Shown here piece by piece: positions 31,701 through 41,539 of a stretch of DNA of 64,000 nucleotides. This stretch comes from Mycosarcoma maydis (lineage: Eukaryota > Basidiomycota > Ustilaginomycetes > Ustilaginales). The stretch lies in the NCBI RefSeq assembly GCF_000328475.2, contig NC_026478.1:2356001-2420000 (forward strand), in the 5' to 3' direction. The position numbers and the translations under genes were made by a program. Position 1 is the stretch's first letter; each line of letters opens with the position of its first letter. The notes beneath the pieces were generated by a model, which saw nothing but the letters and a program-made list of their open reading frames with translations, was not told the DNA's origin and searched no databases.

Positions 31701-32930
31701 GTGATTTTCAGCGTGTTGATGCGGTTAAGGCAGGCGGTGTGTCATCCGAGTTTGGTATTGAAGGCCGGTAGCAAGGTGCAAAGTGGCGGAATACGGAAGG
31801 ATCATGTGGATCGGAATGGCGAGGTTGGAGTGGGCGAGGGGGATCATGTCGAAGTTGATGCGGATGCGGTCGAGTTTGGACTGGATTCAGACCATGTAGG
31901 AGGGAATGGCACGCCGAGTACGCAAGATCTGCGCGAGTTGGTGGCTCAATTCCAGTTGGACGAAGCAGGTGAGGCGGGTGATGATTCGACCGAGAGCTAT
32001 ACGAAAGCGACGGTTGAACGGCTCATCGGCGAGATGCATGGTGATCAAGCGACTGTGCCACCAGTTGTTAGTGATGGGGAAAACGAATGTCCGATTTGTT
32101 TGGAAGAATCGCAAATTTCTCCATGCTACTTACCACGGTGCATGCACAGCGCTTGCAAAGCGTGTCTGGTGGACTATCTTGGGCAGTGCAAGCAAAAGGG
32201 AGACCAGGGTGCTTGTCCGACGTGTCGTAAGGGGCCGGTGCAAGAGACCGACTTGATCGAAGCGATACGTACACGACCTGCTACTCGAGCTGCAAGTGGT
32301 GGTGCTTCGCCCACGGACCGACCCGGAAAAGCCTGCACATTGACCAGTGTACCATCCGTGATTTACGTGCGTAACAACCTACGTACATCGACCAAACTCA
32401 GCGCGCTCATCTCGCATCTCAACACATTGCGTGCAACTGAGGCCGCATTCAAGGGCGTCATCTTTTCGCAATTCACCTCGTTCCTCGATCTGATCGAACC
32501 CGTACTCACGCGTTACCGTTTCCACTTCCTCCGCCTCGACGGCAGCACCCCGCAAAAAGTACGCGACAAACTCGTCCTCGAATTCCAATCTCCAAGCCCC
32601 ACCAACCACGTCGTCCTCTTCCTCATCTCTCTGAAAGCCGGCGGCGTCGGACTCAACCTAACCGCTGCAAACAAAATCTGGCTCTTGGACTTCTGGTGGA
32701 ACTCGTCCATCGAAAACCAGGCCATCGACCGAATTCACAGATTCGGCCAAACAAGCCCCGTCAGTGTTTTCAGGTACATCATCAAGGACTCCATCGAGGA
32801 TCGCATCCTCTTAATCCAAAAACGAAAGGACATGCTCATCAAACATGCATTGAATACCGACAACCATCCACATGGTACCAAGCCCAACAGTGAGATGCTC
32901 GCCAACTTGGACTTGTTGTTCGGCGAATAG
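28767..32930 (+). CDS. RAD5: Rad5-type DNA helicase and RING ubiquitin ligase
   Basis: It acts in error-free bypass of damaged DNA by polyubiquitylating PCNA and remodelling forks. The 1387-residue single exon starts at the ATG at 28767; the frame is open to a GTG at 28743. A HIRAN domain (YIGTFVLSAWSL...KPGD) starts near residue 227. The SNF2 helicase begins with RPYQKQALGWM; Walker A is DEMGLGKT with Lys664, and the DEAH box is at 831-834. The RING finger starts C1108-P-I-C and ends C1150-P-T-C, placed between the two helicase halves as in Rad5/HLTF. The C-terminal lobe has SQFTSFLDL, AGGVGLNLT and IDRIHRFGQ. The domain order is complete and diagnostic. It is convergent with the JmjC gene. 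Confidence 0.95.
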   Translation: MTTQSSAGPQSQPSRDFFASSPSATPGSPSKQASQASKQPDALVTPSSVTANTSVCADNLLDHHQHEPQHDAASVVIGIEGSINDSAAIHRRRQQPRRAAVQNAKPLFLAEDEDDAINWPVADQEEGDDFFSTQLADQKVKRPARATVNSDEKDFQPSTLSSLSSPPSETVYKRSPPSDDVQASNGPAKRPKKSWSTPASVATTKSAPRHCSPTPDPRLRHDAFDRRYIGTFVLSAWSLSKGSSYVKPGDAVRIFRPRKKHATAEPKIASKLTNGGMQKAKQTTLNFRGASAGPTNFFTSKQKSKEKEHFIVRFSNMRGFEVGRLPLEVAIWMSKLIDAGIAEFEGVVVDCPPSLTVGCDIILQVKAYIKFDAFFSTLLGSREFDDQNEALRPETAESDLEKTLRERKISLLRMFRVCDLKPRLSNAILKSHKASDDFSSEAMLDQYGGDIQGAVKHAGSDLAISTENGTQLPHAGEDASSTAIDLDVEGDTDAVAHLEIADQLQSAKRQTDGDADTEENDGTELNLNQLDQVYRKAQANDAHLPEVEPPESFVLTLRPYQKQALGWMKNMEMAPGQSSSSQEQSVTQQGNGDTGERNVSLHPLWEEYEFPLDYDNPQANERLILSATRLFYFNPYTGDLSLDFQRASKGSRGGILADEMGLGKTIMVASLLHANRTSDPGEESEGEINAVDAAEGDVSTKRKGSAKQTSLASAFAASTSSVDQRKALLKASVSKGKASLVVAPMSLIGQWRDELIRASAPGSLTPVLYYADTKGDLLAQLESGKVDVVITSYGTLVTEYRRFLDGGGASNRHLSVSAPLYCIDWLRVILDEAHNIKNRSTMNARACCDLVSRRRWALTGTPIINRLTDLFSLLKFLRVEPWGDFSFFNSFVCKPFQAKSTKALDVVQVILESVLLRREKKMKDKDGKPIVELPPKTIVVKELEFSELERRIYDNVYRRAYLQFASLKANGTVTRNLSVIFSVLMRLRQAVCHPSLVLKAGSKVQSGGIRKDHVDRNGEVGVGEGDHVEVDADAVEFGLDSDHVGGNGTPSTQDLRELVAQFQLDEAGEAGDDSTESYTKATVERLIGEMHGDQATVPPVVSDGENECPICLEESQISPCYLPRCMHSACKACLVDYLGQCKQKGDQGACPTCRKGPVQETDLIEAIRTRPATRAASGGASPTDRPGKACTLTSVPSVIYVRNNLRTSTKLSALISHLNTLRATEAAFKGVIFSQFTSFLDLIEPVLTRYRFHFLRLDGSTPQKVRDKLVLEFQSPSPTNHVVLFLISLKAGGVGLNLTAANKIWLLDFWWNSSIENQAIDRIHRFGQTSPVSVFRYIIKDSIEDRILLIQKRKDMLIKHALNTDNHPHGTKPNSEMLANLDLLFGE

Positions 32931-33228
32931 GCGTGTCTAGTGCAGCAAACGAATCACGAATCACGAATCACGAATCACGAATCACGAATCACGAATCCGT
33001 TTAGCCCATCTCACAATCAAATTCGTGTCTGTGTGCGCGTGTGTGCGACGTGTTCCAAGACTGATGTGTTCGTTCCGTATGCACGAGAATGAGAAGAGTA
33101 CAGCTCCGGTTGGAAGCGCAGCCGGGCAGGAGAATAAAAAACGTACTGTTCCGGTCGCAAGCGGAGCAGGCAGCGTAGATGAATCACGAACGTACAACGA
33201 GCAACAAGGTGTATGCGATCCAAGCGGA
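32931..33228. other. Intergenic region between convergent Rad5 and JmjC genes
   Basis: About 300 bp, dominated at its left by the 7-bp tract. The remainder is 3' flank of the two genes. Confidence 0.7.
32949..32998. repeat. Perfect 7-bp repeat, AATCACG x about 7
   Basis: Seven consecutive AATCACG units without mismatch, the cleanest tract in the window. It begins about 20 bp after the Rad5 stop codon, so it probably lies in the 3' UTR. Confidence 0.95.
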
Positions 33229-35757
33229 TTACCACGGCACGTCTTCCAGTTCGAGATCGGAAGATGCGAGATGGTTCGAAAAGGAAAATGTGTCGGATGG
33301 TTGTGGGACCGATGGCTGGTCGGCTGCATCAGCTGAGGCGTTGGCGCAGGGCTCGGCCTGCTTGAGCTTCTCCCACCAGCTCGGGCCGACATGGGCTTTT
33401 CTGGCCTTGGATGCCGCTGCCAGCGGATTGGTGCGCCGCAGAAGCGCACACGTGGCACGCCGTGACTCCTCGAGTTGCTCTACTTGCTTCAGACTACTAT
33501 CAAGCAGATCCCGATCGAATCGACCCAGACGGTCGCAAAACAGTTCAAATACGTTGAATCCTGCTCCGTCGCAATCTTCTTCGTCGTCGTTGACAGCTGG
33601 CTTAGCTGGCATGGAGATCAACGAGGCGACTTGACTTGCTGGGGCGGGGGCAACGGATCCAGCATCGGCAACTGTGGCGTCGGGCGTGCTTCCGCCACGT
33701 TGCACCTGCTGGCCTCGTTTGAAACCGGACAATTGATCCGATTTGTTCTTCATAAAGTCCAACACGATGCCGAGTTCGGCAGGAGAGACAAAGTTCTGCG
33801 TCAAGGCCACTGACTCTTCGAGGTTGATGACGAGATGCCACCATCCGCTGGGGACGTACAGAACCTCGCCTTCTTCGCAGACACCCTCCAACAGCAGCCG
33901 GTCTTCCTGTCGTGATGCTTCGGGTCCGTACAAGCGACGTGTTTCCTGAGCGAACTCGAGAAGCCATTCGGCGATGCTGAGAGGAGCAGTGACTTCGGCC
34001 TCGTCTTCGCTCACGTAGACGCCTGGTGGAGTCACATGAGGCGGCAGCATCATCCACGCCTTTCGACCGTTCAAAACGGCGTTCCAGGCCGAAGTGCCGT
34101 TCGGGTCCTTGTGCCAGCCACTGCCGCTGCGTGGGGGACCGGCGATGATCCAGCGATGATCGGGTCTCAAGAGTCCGAGCAGCGAGAACAGATCCGATCG
34201 AACGGCCGACATGTCGTACTGCGATGCGGCGTCTGCATGCGTCGACGAGATTCGTTGAAAGAACTTGGGCACCCTCCATTCGAGCGACGCGTGTGGGTCA
34301 TCAGCGAAGCAAGCATCAAAAAGATAGAAGGGCGACTCGTCTGGGACTGCATACGGGTCAAAAGTCGAGTCTCCTTCGTCGATGCTGGCCGAAAAGAACA
34401 AGGACCCGACACGTGAGACTGTGTTAGGGGTGTCTTTGAGTGGCGGGGCGGACAAGTCGCGAGGCCCGAGCTCGTCCGATGGAGTACCAGAGCCGGGTAC
34501 AGTGATGGAGGGGGATAGCCGCGGAGCCGTGCGTTGGATTGAGATATCGTCTTGGTCGGCCAAACGCTGCCAAGTCTGCTCCTGGAGGTGTTGCATGCCT
34601 CGCGAATAGCTAAAGTAGGCAGGCAGCCGCGCTCGCACAGCCTCGCATTGGAAGAATCGATTCGGCCAACGTTGTGCGAGCTTGTCGAGTGACCAATCGC
34701 GACAGGGCCAGTCTTTCGGAGGCATAGCGTTCTGCACAATGGCAGGTGTGTTGGTGTATGCAAATTTGTCCTTAAAAGTAGCAATTGCGCCTGGCTCGTT
34801 CAAATCAATCTTTGCGATGGCGGTGTAGACGCGACAGGCTGGAGCGACGAGATGTTCGAGAGGCGCCATAGCAAGACGAAATGGGTGGTAGAGCGTGTCG
34901 GAAAAGATGTAAGGCGACTGTATGCGAGGTGCGGGAGGGTCAAGCAGTGCAAACAGGGCGCCATCAGTGGAATTCTTGAAGGTTTCATCAAAAACGGCAC
35001 GGTCCATCTTGTAGTGCCAGATGAAGGTACGCTTCCAGCTACCACACCATCGTTTCATCTTGCCATGGAATCCCAACAGGAAAGCCTCACGCCAGATAGA
35101 GTTGGTGGCGTTGATAAACGTGTAAAAGCCATGGCTGACAGCCTCGAGCTTGACTAGTGTCGCCGGATCCTCGGCAAAGCCGGAGAGAAAGTTCAGAAAA
35201 AAGTCGTCCTCAAAGCGCGCGAACAAGCCCAACGAAGCAGAGCGATCATTGCGGTTCGAGAGAAATGCGTTGCCGAGTGGCTTAATGCCTAGTGGGTGAG
35301 CTACCTGAGGGCGACCAGAGTGCGACTGTCTACGAGCGTGAGAACAAGGCTCGGCTGATCCGATCCGGACGCGCTTGTTTCCCTTGCGGGCGGAGCGCAC
35401 AGAACCCGAACCATCGCTGCTGCTGCCCGCTTCGTCTGGCGTGGTAGACGGCTCAGTAGACGGTAGCGACGTAGTGCCATCCGTATTGGAGCCCGAGTCT
35501 TCAGAATCAGCCGCAAAACGCTTTAGCACAACAGAGTCGGGAGAGATGGAAGAAAACTTGCGGTTGGTCTCTTCGACATCGATAGTCATAGGACTGTCTT
35601 GAATGTGGTCGTCTAAAGCAGTGACGGAAACCTGGACCGGCCGAAAAGCTTCCGTCTGAGTTGTAGTGCCGTTTACTAACGCGGTGGTTGATGTGTTGGG
35701 AACCGGCGACTGTTCCGTTTCAACATGTCGGTCGTTCGCATACAGTTTGATTTGCAT
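33229..35757 (-). CDS. F-box and JmjC domain protein (JMJD6/Jmj1-like oxygenase)
   Basis: An 842-residue single-exon protein, probably an Fe(II)/2-oxoglutarate-dependent hydroxylase or demethylase. The N-terminal third is disordered, Ser/Thr-rich and has a basic patch (RKGNKRVRIG). An F-box-like helix region (FFLNFLSGFAEDPATLVKL...SHGFY) follows around residues 185-235. The JmjC core contains WIIAGPPRSGSGWHKDPNGT, with metal ligands His549 and Asp551, NGRKAWMMLPP for co-substrate binding, and the distal ligand His641 in GWWHLVINL. Metal ligands are complete, so it should be active. The layout matches fungal F-box/JmjC proteins related to JMJD6; the substrate (histone, RNA-binding protein or other) cannot be inferred. 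Confidence 0.88.
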   Translation of the reverse strand: MQIKLYANDRHVETEQSPVPNTSTTALVNGTTTQTEAFRPVQVSVTALDDHIQDSPMTIDVEETNRKFSSISPDSVVLKRFAADSEDSGSNTDGTTSLPSTEPSTTPDEAGSSSDGSGSVRSARKGNKRVRIGSAEPCSHARRQSHSGRPQVAHPLGIKPLGNAFLSNRNDRSASLGLFARFEDDFFLNFLSGFAEDPATLVKLEAVSHGFYTFINATNSIWREAFLLGFHGKMKRWCGSWKRTFIWHYKMDRAVFDETFKNSTDGALFALLDPPAPRIQSPYIFSDTLYHPFRLAMAPLEHLVAPACRVYTAIAKIDLNEPGAIATFKDKFAYTNTPAIVQNAMPPKDWPCRDWSLDKLAQRWPNRFFQCEAVRARLPAYFSYSRGMQHLQEQTWQRLADQDDISIQRTAPRLSPSITVPGSGTPSDELGPRDLSAPPLKDTPNTVSRVGSLFFSASIDEGDSTFDPYAVPDESPFYLFDACFADDPHASLEWRVPKFFQRISSTHADAASQYDMSAVRSDLFSLLGLLRPDHRWIIAGPPRSGSGWHKDPNGTSAWNAVLNGRKAWMMLPPHVTPPGVYVSEDEAEVTAPLSIAEWLLEFAQETRRLYGPEASRQEDRLLLEGVCEEGEVLYVPSGWWHLVINLEESVALTQNFVSPAELGIVLDFMKNKSDQLSGFKRGQQVQRGGSTPDATVADAGSVAPAPASQVASLISMPAKPAVNDDEEDCDGAGFNVFELFCDRLGRFDRDLLDSSLKQVEQLEESRRATCALLRRTNPLAAASKARKAHVGPSWWEKLKQAEPCANASADAADQPSVPQPSDTFSFSNHLASSDLELEDVPW

Positions 35758-36544
35758 GGTGCTGATTTGATTTGATGGATTGTCGAGAGGTAAAAGGGTG
35801 AAATCGCGCGATGACTTTAAGAGTAGTAGAGTGGCGTTGCAAGGGGAGATTGGACGACCAACAGACAGGTCGAATCTCGTATCAATCGGTCAGCTAAAAC
35901 ACCGAGATACACAAAGAGATGTTTGCAAAGCTAGAATGGGCTTGAGACCATTCGAGCGGTTAGAGTCGGCGCTGCAAGCGATGTAGCGCACAGCGATAAT
36001 GACCCGTTGGGAATGAGCAAAGCCCCAACTGGAGAATACCCCGAGAGACCTGAAGGGTTCGCCTACGTGGTGAAGGTCTTGCTCACAAGACGATCAAGCG
36101 TCTCTGGCCAGCGAACGGTGGGAGTTTTCGCAAAGACCGAATCGGTCGATGCATACAAAAGCCCACAAGCCAAAGTGAACCTGGCGGTTGACGAGATTGA
36201 GACTGCTAGAATTGGCTCCGAATGTTCGTCCGACGGGTCGGCTAGAGGAGCAAATAGCGATGGTTTTTGATGATTGTAGGAGTGCGCAGAGTGTCGAGGT
36301 CGGATACGGCGATGGTGCGATGTGATCAACGAGCACCTCGACGCGTTGACTTGGTTGACTTGGTGAACTAACGATCGAGTGATCACACGAACGATTCAAG
36401 TCGAGCGGACTGGGTTGGCAGTAATCACGAATGCTGTCAACCTTTCGACAGGTTACACCACCTCTGTCTGCATCCTGGGAATTATTCACACGGGACTTGA
36501 AGACAGTCGAAGCAAGACCGCACGCCACTGTACCAAACCAAACC

Positions 36545-36545
36545 A

Positions 36546-36576
<31 letters not shown>
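36545..36576 (+). repeat. Homopolymer A25 followed directly by G7
   Basis: Twenty-five A then seven G on the plus strand, preceded by AACCAAACC-like sequence. Possible origins are slippage or a retroposed tail. Confidence 0.9.
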
Positions 36577-38325
36577 ACATTCATTGAGGCGTGCTTTTCC
36601 GATTTGTGAATACAAACTACGGGGAGGAGACCCAGAGGTCAGGAAGACTTCAAAAGCCTCTCCGTTGAATGGGCTACATTCACGATTCACGATTACAGCG
36701 CTCCTGTAATCACGAATGCCAATTCAAAAAATTGGAACTGGGCAACTTTCGTATTAATATATTATTAATCATAATGTTGATCTGAAACGCTGGCGCACAG
36801 TCTGGGCGGAATCAACCTCAGCCTCGTTCTGGTTCACTATTTAAGTTGCGTGCTTGTGTATAACGTTATAGTACGCGGACCGACTCGTGCACAGCGCGAC
36901 AGACACACGTCAACTAGCTGATCGCAGAGGCCGCTGACACTGTCAATCGATCGCTTTGCTGTGTCTCGACTGTTGGAAGGGGTCATTAGCAGGCGGCTAG
37001 AGACCTTTTCGTCTCAGTGGAAGTTGCGAGTAAAACAAAGTTCGAGAGAGGGCGGAGTGTCAGTGGCTTGATCCCTGTTCGGAAGCAAGTCGGAATATGG
37101 GGAGAATCTGCAAACAAGTCCCGCTCGCGCGCAACTAGTCACGAGTGTATATTTGCACAGGTAGACACAGAGCTTTGGTCAGCCAACGTCCTTCGTAGAC
37201 GATCGAGGCTGGCATCTTCCCATCGTGCATGGCTTGAGCTGGTTCTATACTATTTCATCAGAGCTTCTGGATAGCGGATACACATGATTGGATCTTGACT
37301 CGATTGAAGGCCGCCCTTCTCCGTTCATTCACGTACCGAGGTTTACGCCACGTCAGCGGATCGTGAATCCTTGCTCAAGCTTGCGTCGAGCGAAAAAGAG
37401 GCGTCTGTGCTTGGCGCTCGGTTTCGGTTTGGATATACGGAACAATCACCATCACGGCGCCTCACTCGCAACGCAGCATCCTGCCACACAACAATGAACA
37501 GGGAAGGCCATCTCGCTTTCTTGATCCGAGGTCGATGGCCACAGAGACAATCGTGAATGACTCGCCTGGTAGCAACTTACTTTGCTCCGCGATTGCACAG
37601 GGTCGGACCAGGGCGTACAGGTGCCGATCTTGAAGATCCAAATTCTGAACCCTGGTCGAACCCGATCCAGCCGAACAGGACGCCACCCAACGCCAAAGGT
37701 CCGATCCTCACAATTTCGCGCTCCCGCTCGTAGCTCGTCCCGCACGCTGTTTTTGAGGTTCGGTCCCGCGTTCCCTCAGCCAGTGTCATGAGTTCTGCTG
37801 AGTGTGTATAGCATTCGTGATTCATCATCATTCACGATTCGTGATTCTTGGAGTGTAACTTATACAATTTTCTCACAAAGAAAGCTTCATTAATAATAGG
37901 TCACAGCTGCAACTCCAGATAGGAATCCAGTTCCTTGTTGCTTTAAAGTTCCGCTCTGCTGCTGCCCTGAGAATGTCATACCAAACTAGTCCATGTAGTA
38001 ATCACGAATAAGCTGCTGGAGCTGGCTTGGACGACACTTTAGCACAGAGGTGCCATTGAGCGAACCATGGCCTCCGCTTTCACGGTACGTCACGTGGTTC
38101 TCCCTATACACCATAGTCGGATCGACTCGATCAGCATGACATTCTGCAACACCTCAGAAACGGCATTCTAGGCGGGAGCACTAAATTAGTTTCGACAATA
38201 CCATACTCACAGACGCGCGATTCGCTGCCGTGTTGCGAGAAGAAATGCAGGCCTTGAGAACGTGGACAGCTCGGCTACACTTTTGGCTCCAATTTAACAT
38301 ACCTTAAGTTAGATTAACACGTTAG

Positions 38326-38358
38326 ATTCGTGATTCGTGATTCACGATTCACGATCTG
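38326..38358. repeat. Short 7-bp repeat tract, ATTCGTG/ATTCACG
   Basis: Two ATTCGTG units followed by two ATTCACG units, so the orientation of the word flips in the middle. Confidence 0.85.
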
Positions 38359-39367
38359 AGTTGACTTCGTCCTTCTTCTTGGCACGTGGCTCAACAGTTT
38401 AAGCGCGTCTGTATCGACAACTCACAAGCAACCACCGTTTCGCAAGCTCGTGTATAGGTGGAGAGACCATATGGCGCTGACGTGCTGCAAGAGTGACTGT
38501 AGACCCAGATGACTTGCGGTATCCGAGACTTTACTCTGATGCTTTCAGAATCGAACACAGCAGAATCACTTAAGCACGTGCTCAGGTTCATTCACGATTA
38601 CCCTTCTCGATGTAGCCATTTGCGCAGCTCATTTGCTGTGTGCGCTTGCCTCGAAACGGCTACAATGATATCGGGCCGCGTTCGGCCACAGGTCTCGCTT
38701 GCAACGAGGTGCGTCTCGGATGCATTGTTAGTCCCCTCATCGCAATGGTACGTGTGGAAGTTTTCTGTACTCAACAACCTTCGCAATCACATTGAAGAAG
38801 GAGATCCTGATTATTAGTATTCTTCCCATACCCACACATGCGGATCCAGAAAGGTCGCACGTCAGCCCTATCTGACAGAGCTAGCCCACAGCCCACAAGC
38901 GTGTTCCTTCGTAGGTTCTCGGCGGAACCATTGTGCAGGAAACCGGCGGCCAACGGCCAACTGCTACACATGGCCTTATCGTCTTCACAGTTGACGTCTG
39001 GCCCGTGGCGCCAAATGAGACAGTCTCTCGGCTTCAGCTCTAAGTCTCTTTCGTTGATCGTACCTACCTGGTGGTAGCCGATTGTTGTACCCTGCACCCT
39101 CTTCTTCTAAACCCGCCGCCCCTAGACCAGGTGACAGCCGGCCGACCCTGGTCGAAGGCGAACCTCACCTTGCTTGATCCGTTGCCAATCTTTCTGGCCA
39201 CCACCAATTACCATTGTCCAAGCATGTCCTATACCTAACGGCCTTCCATCTAAGCGCTGCGCCAGCTTGATTCAATCCACCATACCCCCATACTCTTTAG
39301 TGTAGCCGCGGAAACCAGCTCGCCAGCCTCAGTCATTTCTCATTTTGTTGAAGCTAAACTCCCAAAA

Positions 39368-41539
39368 ATGCCATTCGGAACTTCAATGGATGCCTGGGCA
39401 TCCTTCTACGACTATGCCAGTGACGATCTCGCAGTCGCAAGTGCTGTCGGATCAGCGCGTGCATCTTCCGAGCTTGATCATGCCGAGCCTCTGCCCATAG
39501 ATGATCGACTGGGCGCTTTACGTCAGTCAGCACTCCGCCCAGATTCAGTCGTTTTCTCAGCATTGCAACCAATGCAGCCCGAGAATAGTCCATCTTTTCT
39601 TCCAAGCTGGCACAATCATAAGTGTACGAGCACACCAACCCATCTCAGCTCGGTAGCTCTAGATCATCACCATGATCACGATCCGTCTTCACAGCTTCGC
39701 TATCCGCGTTTCGATCCCTGCTCGCGCCTTTCTCACAGCCAAGAAGTACAGAAAAATATGCTGCAGCAGGAGACTAACTTCAGCTACAATGTCACACCTC
39801 CATTGGCGCTAGTGGAACGGCATATGGCAAGAACATGGATCGGTCTTACATGGGGTGAAATCAAGCTGCTCGCCCTTGCGGGTGCCGGATTCTTCATGGA
39901 CTCATATGATTTGTTCATCATCAACATGGTTTATCCAATCCTCCTATTGGCGTACTACCCTCTGGGAACAAGCAATATCGAATGGGGCTTGTCCGGTGGA
40001 GTATTGAAAGCGTCCGCGAGCATGGGAAACGTCGTTGGCCAGCTTCTTTTCGGCTTTCTTGGTGACTTTTGGGGCCGCTCGGTACTCTACGGTAAAGAGC
40101 TTATGCTTGCGATGCTTGCCATCATTCTCATGATCTCAGCTCCTGATACCCTTCGTGGCCAAGGCGTCACTATCTGGATTGCAGCTTTTCGATTCTTGAT
40201 GGGTATCGGAATCGGCGGTGACTATCCTCTCTCAGCGACTGTGGTTGCGGATCGATCAAGCACCAAGACGCGCGGATTGCTGCTGTCGCTTATCTTCAGC
40301 AACCAAGGATGGGGTGCTCTAGCTGCGGCGCTGTCTGCGTTGGCTGTTATCGCAAGCTACAGCTCGTCAATTTTGTCTGACAATCTGTCCGAGCTTAGTG
40401 GAGCTTGGCGCATTCTTCTTGGCCTTCCACTCGCACCGGGTTTCGTAGTACTCTATTTCCGCTTGACCCTAATCGAGTCGGCTCGTTTCGTGCAAGCGCG
40501 CTATCTACAAGATCACGATGATGTGGCCATCCGTGCCGCTGCTGCAGGGATCGATCTTCCGGAAATCTCGGCAACGCGAGGGTTAGTGAGGCCAACAAGC
40601 GCCTATGCAGGCACAGAGGTGGCCAAGCAAGCCCATCTACGACGGAAACACTCTGAATTGCCGTCGTGCCCATCGTCCTTTCTCGGCTCAAACGGAGCAA
40701 GTACAAACAGTGGTCATGGGGTAGCCAAACATCATTTCCATTCAAGCTTGCCTCGGCGGCAACTGCCTTTCCCTCGAGAGCTGCGTGAAGCGATGCGAAA
40801 GGCCGCCACGCAAAGCAAGGGTCTTTCTTTCAACTCTATCGGTGTGGCACGCAACGACTTTTGGGAATACTTTAGTGAATGGCGACACCTCAAAGTCCTT
40901 TTGGGCACATCCATCTCGTGGTTTTTGGTCGACATCACTTTTTATGGCATCAACCTCAACCAATCGGGCATCTTTGCGCTGATTGGCTATACACAGGGCA
41001 GCGCATGGCACCGCATCTACAAGCAGGCGCTAGGCAATTTGATCGTGGTGCTGGCGGGTTTCCTTCCGGGCTACTATCTCACTGTCGCCTTGATCGAGGT
41101 CATCGGACGCAAGAAGATCCAATTGTTTGGCTTTGCGGCCAATGCATTGCTGTTTCTGGTGCTGGCTCTTAGCTACAACACCATCATCCACCAAGCGGCC
41201 CCCTTCTTTGCCGTGTTTGTGCTGTTGCAACTCAGCTTCAATTTTGGAAGCAACAGCACCACGTTTGTAGTCCCGGCAGAGGTCTTCCCCACACGCGTTC
41301 GAGCTACTGCTCACGGCTTCTGTGCAGCTATGGGCAAGCTGGGTAGCATTGTCTCTTCTCTTGGATTTAGCATACTGGCCACCAGTCCAAGCTTTGGACA
41401 CACGGGCATATTTTGGATCTTTCTCGGCGTGAGCTTGCTTGGCTTCGTCGTGACTCTGCTTCTGGTGCCAGAGACAAAGGGTTACGATGCTGATATGGTG
41501 GATCGACAAGAGATGCTGGACAGACCAAGCAGGGCCTGA
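39368..41539 (+). CDS. Phosphate:H+ symporter of the major facilitator superfamily (Pho84 type)
   Basis: A 723-residue plasma-membrane transporter. About twelve membrane spans start near residue 163 with GAGFFMDSYDLFIINMVYP, the signature first span of the phosphate symporters. LLFGFLGDFWGR forms the inter-span 2-3 motif, FLMGIGIGGDYPLSATVVAD matches the family hallmark, and the C-terminal half ends with LVPETKGYDADMVD. A long cytosolic loop separates the two halves. The N-terminus is about 150 residues longer than usual and hydrophilic, with a His/Asp cluster (DHHHDHD). A downstream start is possible, but there is no strong reason to prefer it. Expected to be induced by phosphate limitation; no site was identified. 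Confidence 0.9.
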   Translation: MPFGTSMDAWASFYDYASDDLAVASAVGSARASSELDHAEPLPIDDRLGALRQSALRPDSVVFSALQPMQPENSPSFLPSWHNHKCTSTPTHLSSVALDHHHDHDPSSQLRYPRFDPCSRLSHSQEVQKNMLQQETNFSYNVTPPLALVERHMARTWIGLTWGEIKLLALAGAGFFMDSYDLFIINMVYPILLLAYYPLGTSNIEWGLSGGVLKASASMGNVVGQLLFGFLGDFWGRSVLYGKELMLAMLAIILMISAPDTLRGQGVTIWIAAFRFLMGIGIGGDYPLSATVVADRSSTKTRGLLLSLIFSNQGWGALAAALSALAVIASYSSSILSDNLSELSGAWRILLGLPLAPGFVVLYFRLTLIESARFVQARYLQDHDDVAIRAAAAGIDLPEISATRGLVRPTSAYAGTEVAKQAHLRRKHSELPSCPSSFLGSNGASTNSGHGVAKHHFHSSLPRRQLPFPRELREAMRKAATQSKGLSFNSIGVARNDFWEYFSEWRHLKVLLGTSISWFLVDITFYGINLNQSGIFALIGYTQGSAWHRIYKQALGNLIVVLAGFLPGYYLTVALIEVIGRKKIQLFGFAANALLFLVLALSYNTIIHQAAPFFAVFVLLQLSFNFGSNSTTFVVPAEVFPTRVRATAHGFCAAMGKLGSIVSSLGFSILATSPSFGHTGIFWIFLGVSLLGFVVTLLLVPETKGYDADMVDRQEMLDRPSRA

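Larger units (their letters stand above)
35758..39367. other. Gene-poor region of 3.6 kb
   Basis: No convincing gene on either strand. It holds a 25-A/7-G homopolymer (36545-36576), AT-rich DNA near 36745-36780, and several ATTCGTGA/TCACGAAT patches (36678-36695, 37813-37846, 38326-38358). Two overlapping opposite-strand ORFs of about 100 codons near 38509-39097 show no domain. Promoters of the flanking divergent genes lie at its ends. Decayed genes or non-coding RNA cannot be excluded. Confidence 0.6.

Noticed and set aside
32949..32998. Possible CRISPR-like array
   Set aside because: The units are directly tandem with no spacers, and the genome is eukaryotic.
38509..39097. Two overlapping opposite-strand ORFs of about 100 codons in the gene-poor region, one cysteine-rich
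   Set aside because: No signal peptide, domain or splicing pattern; ORFs of this size are expected by chance in this base composition.
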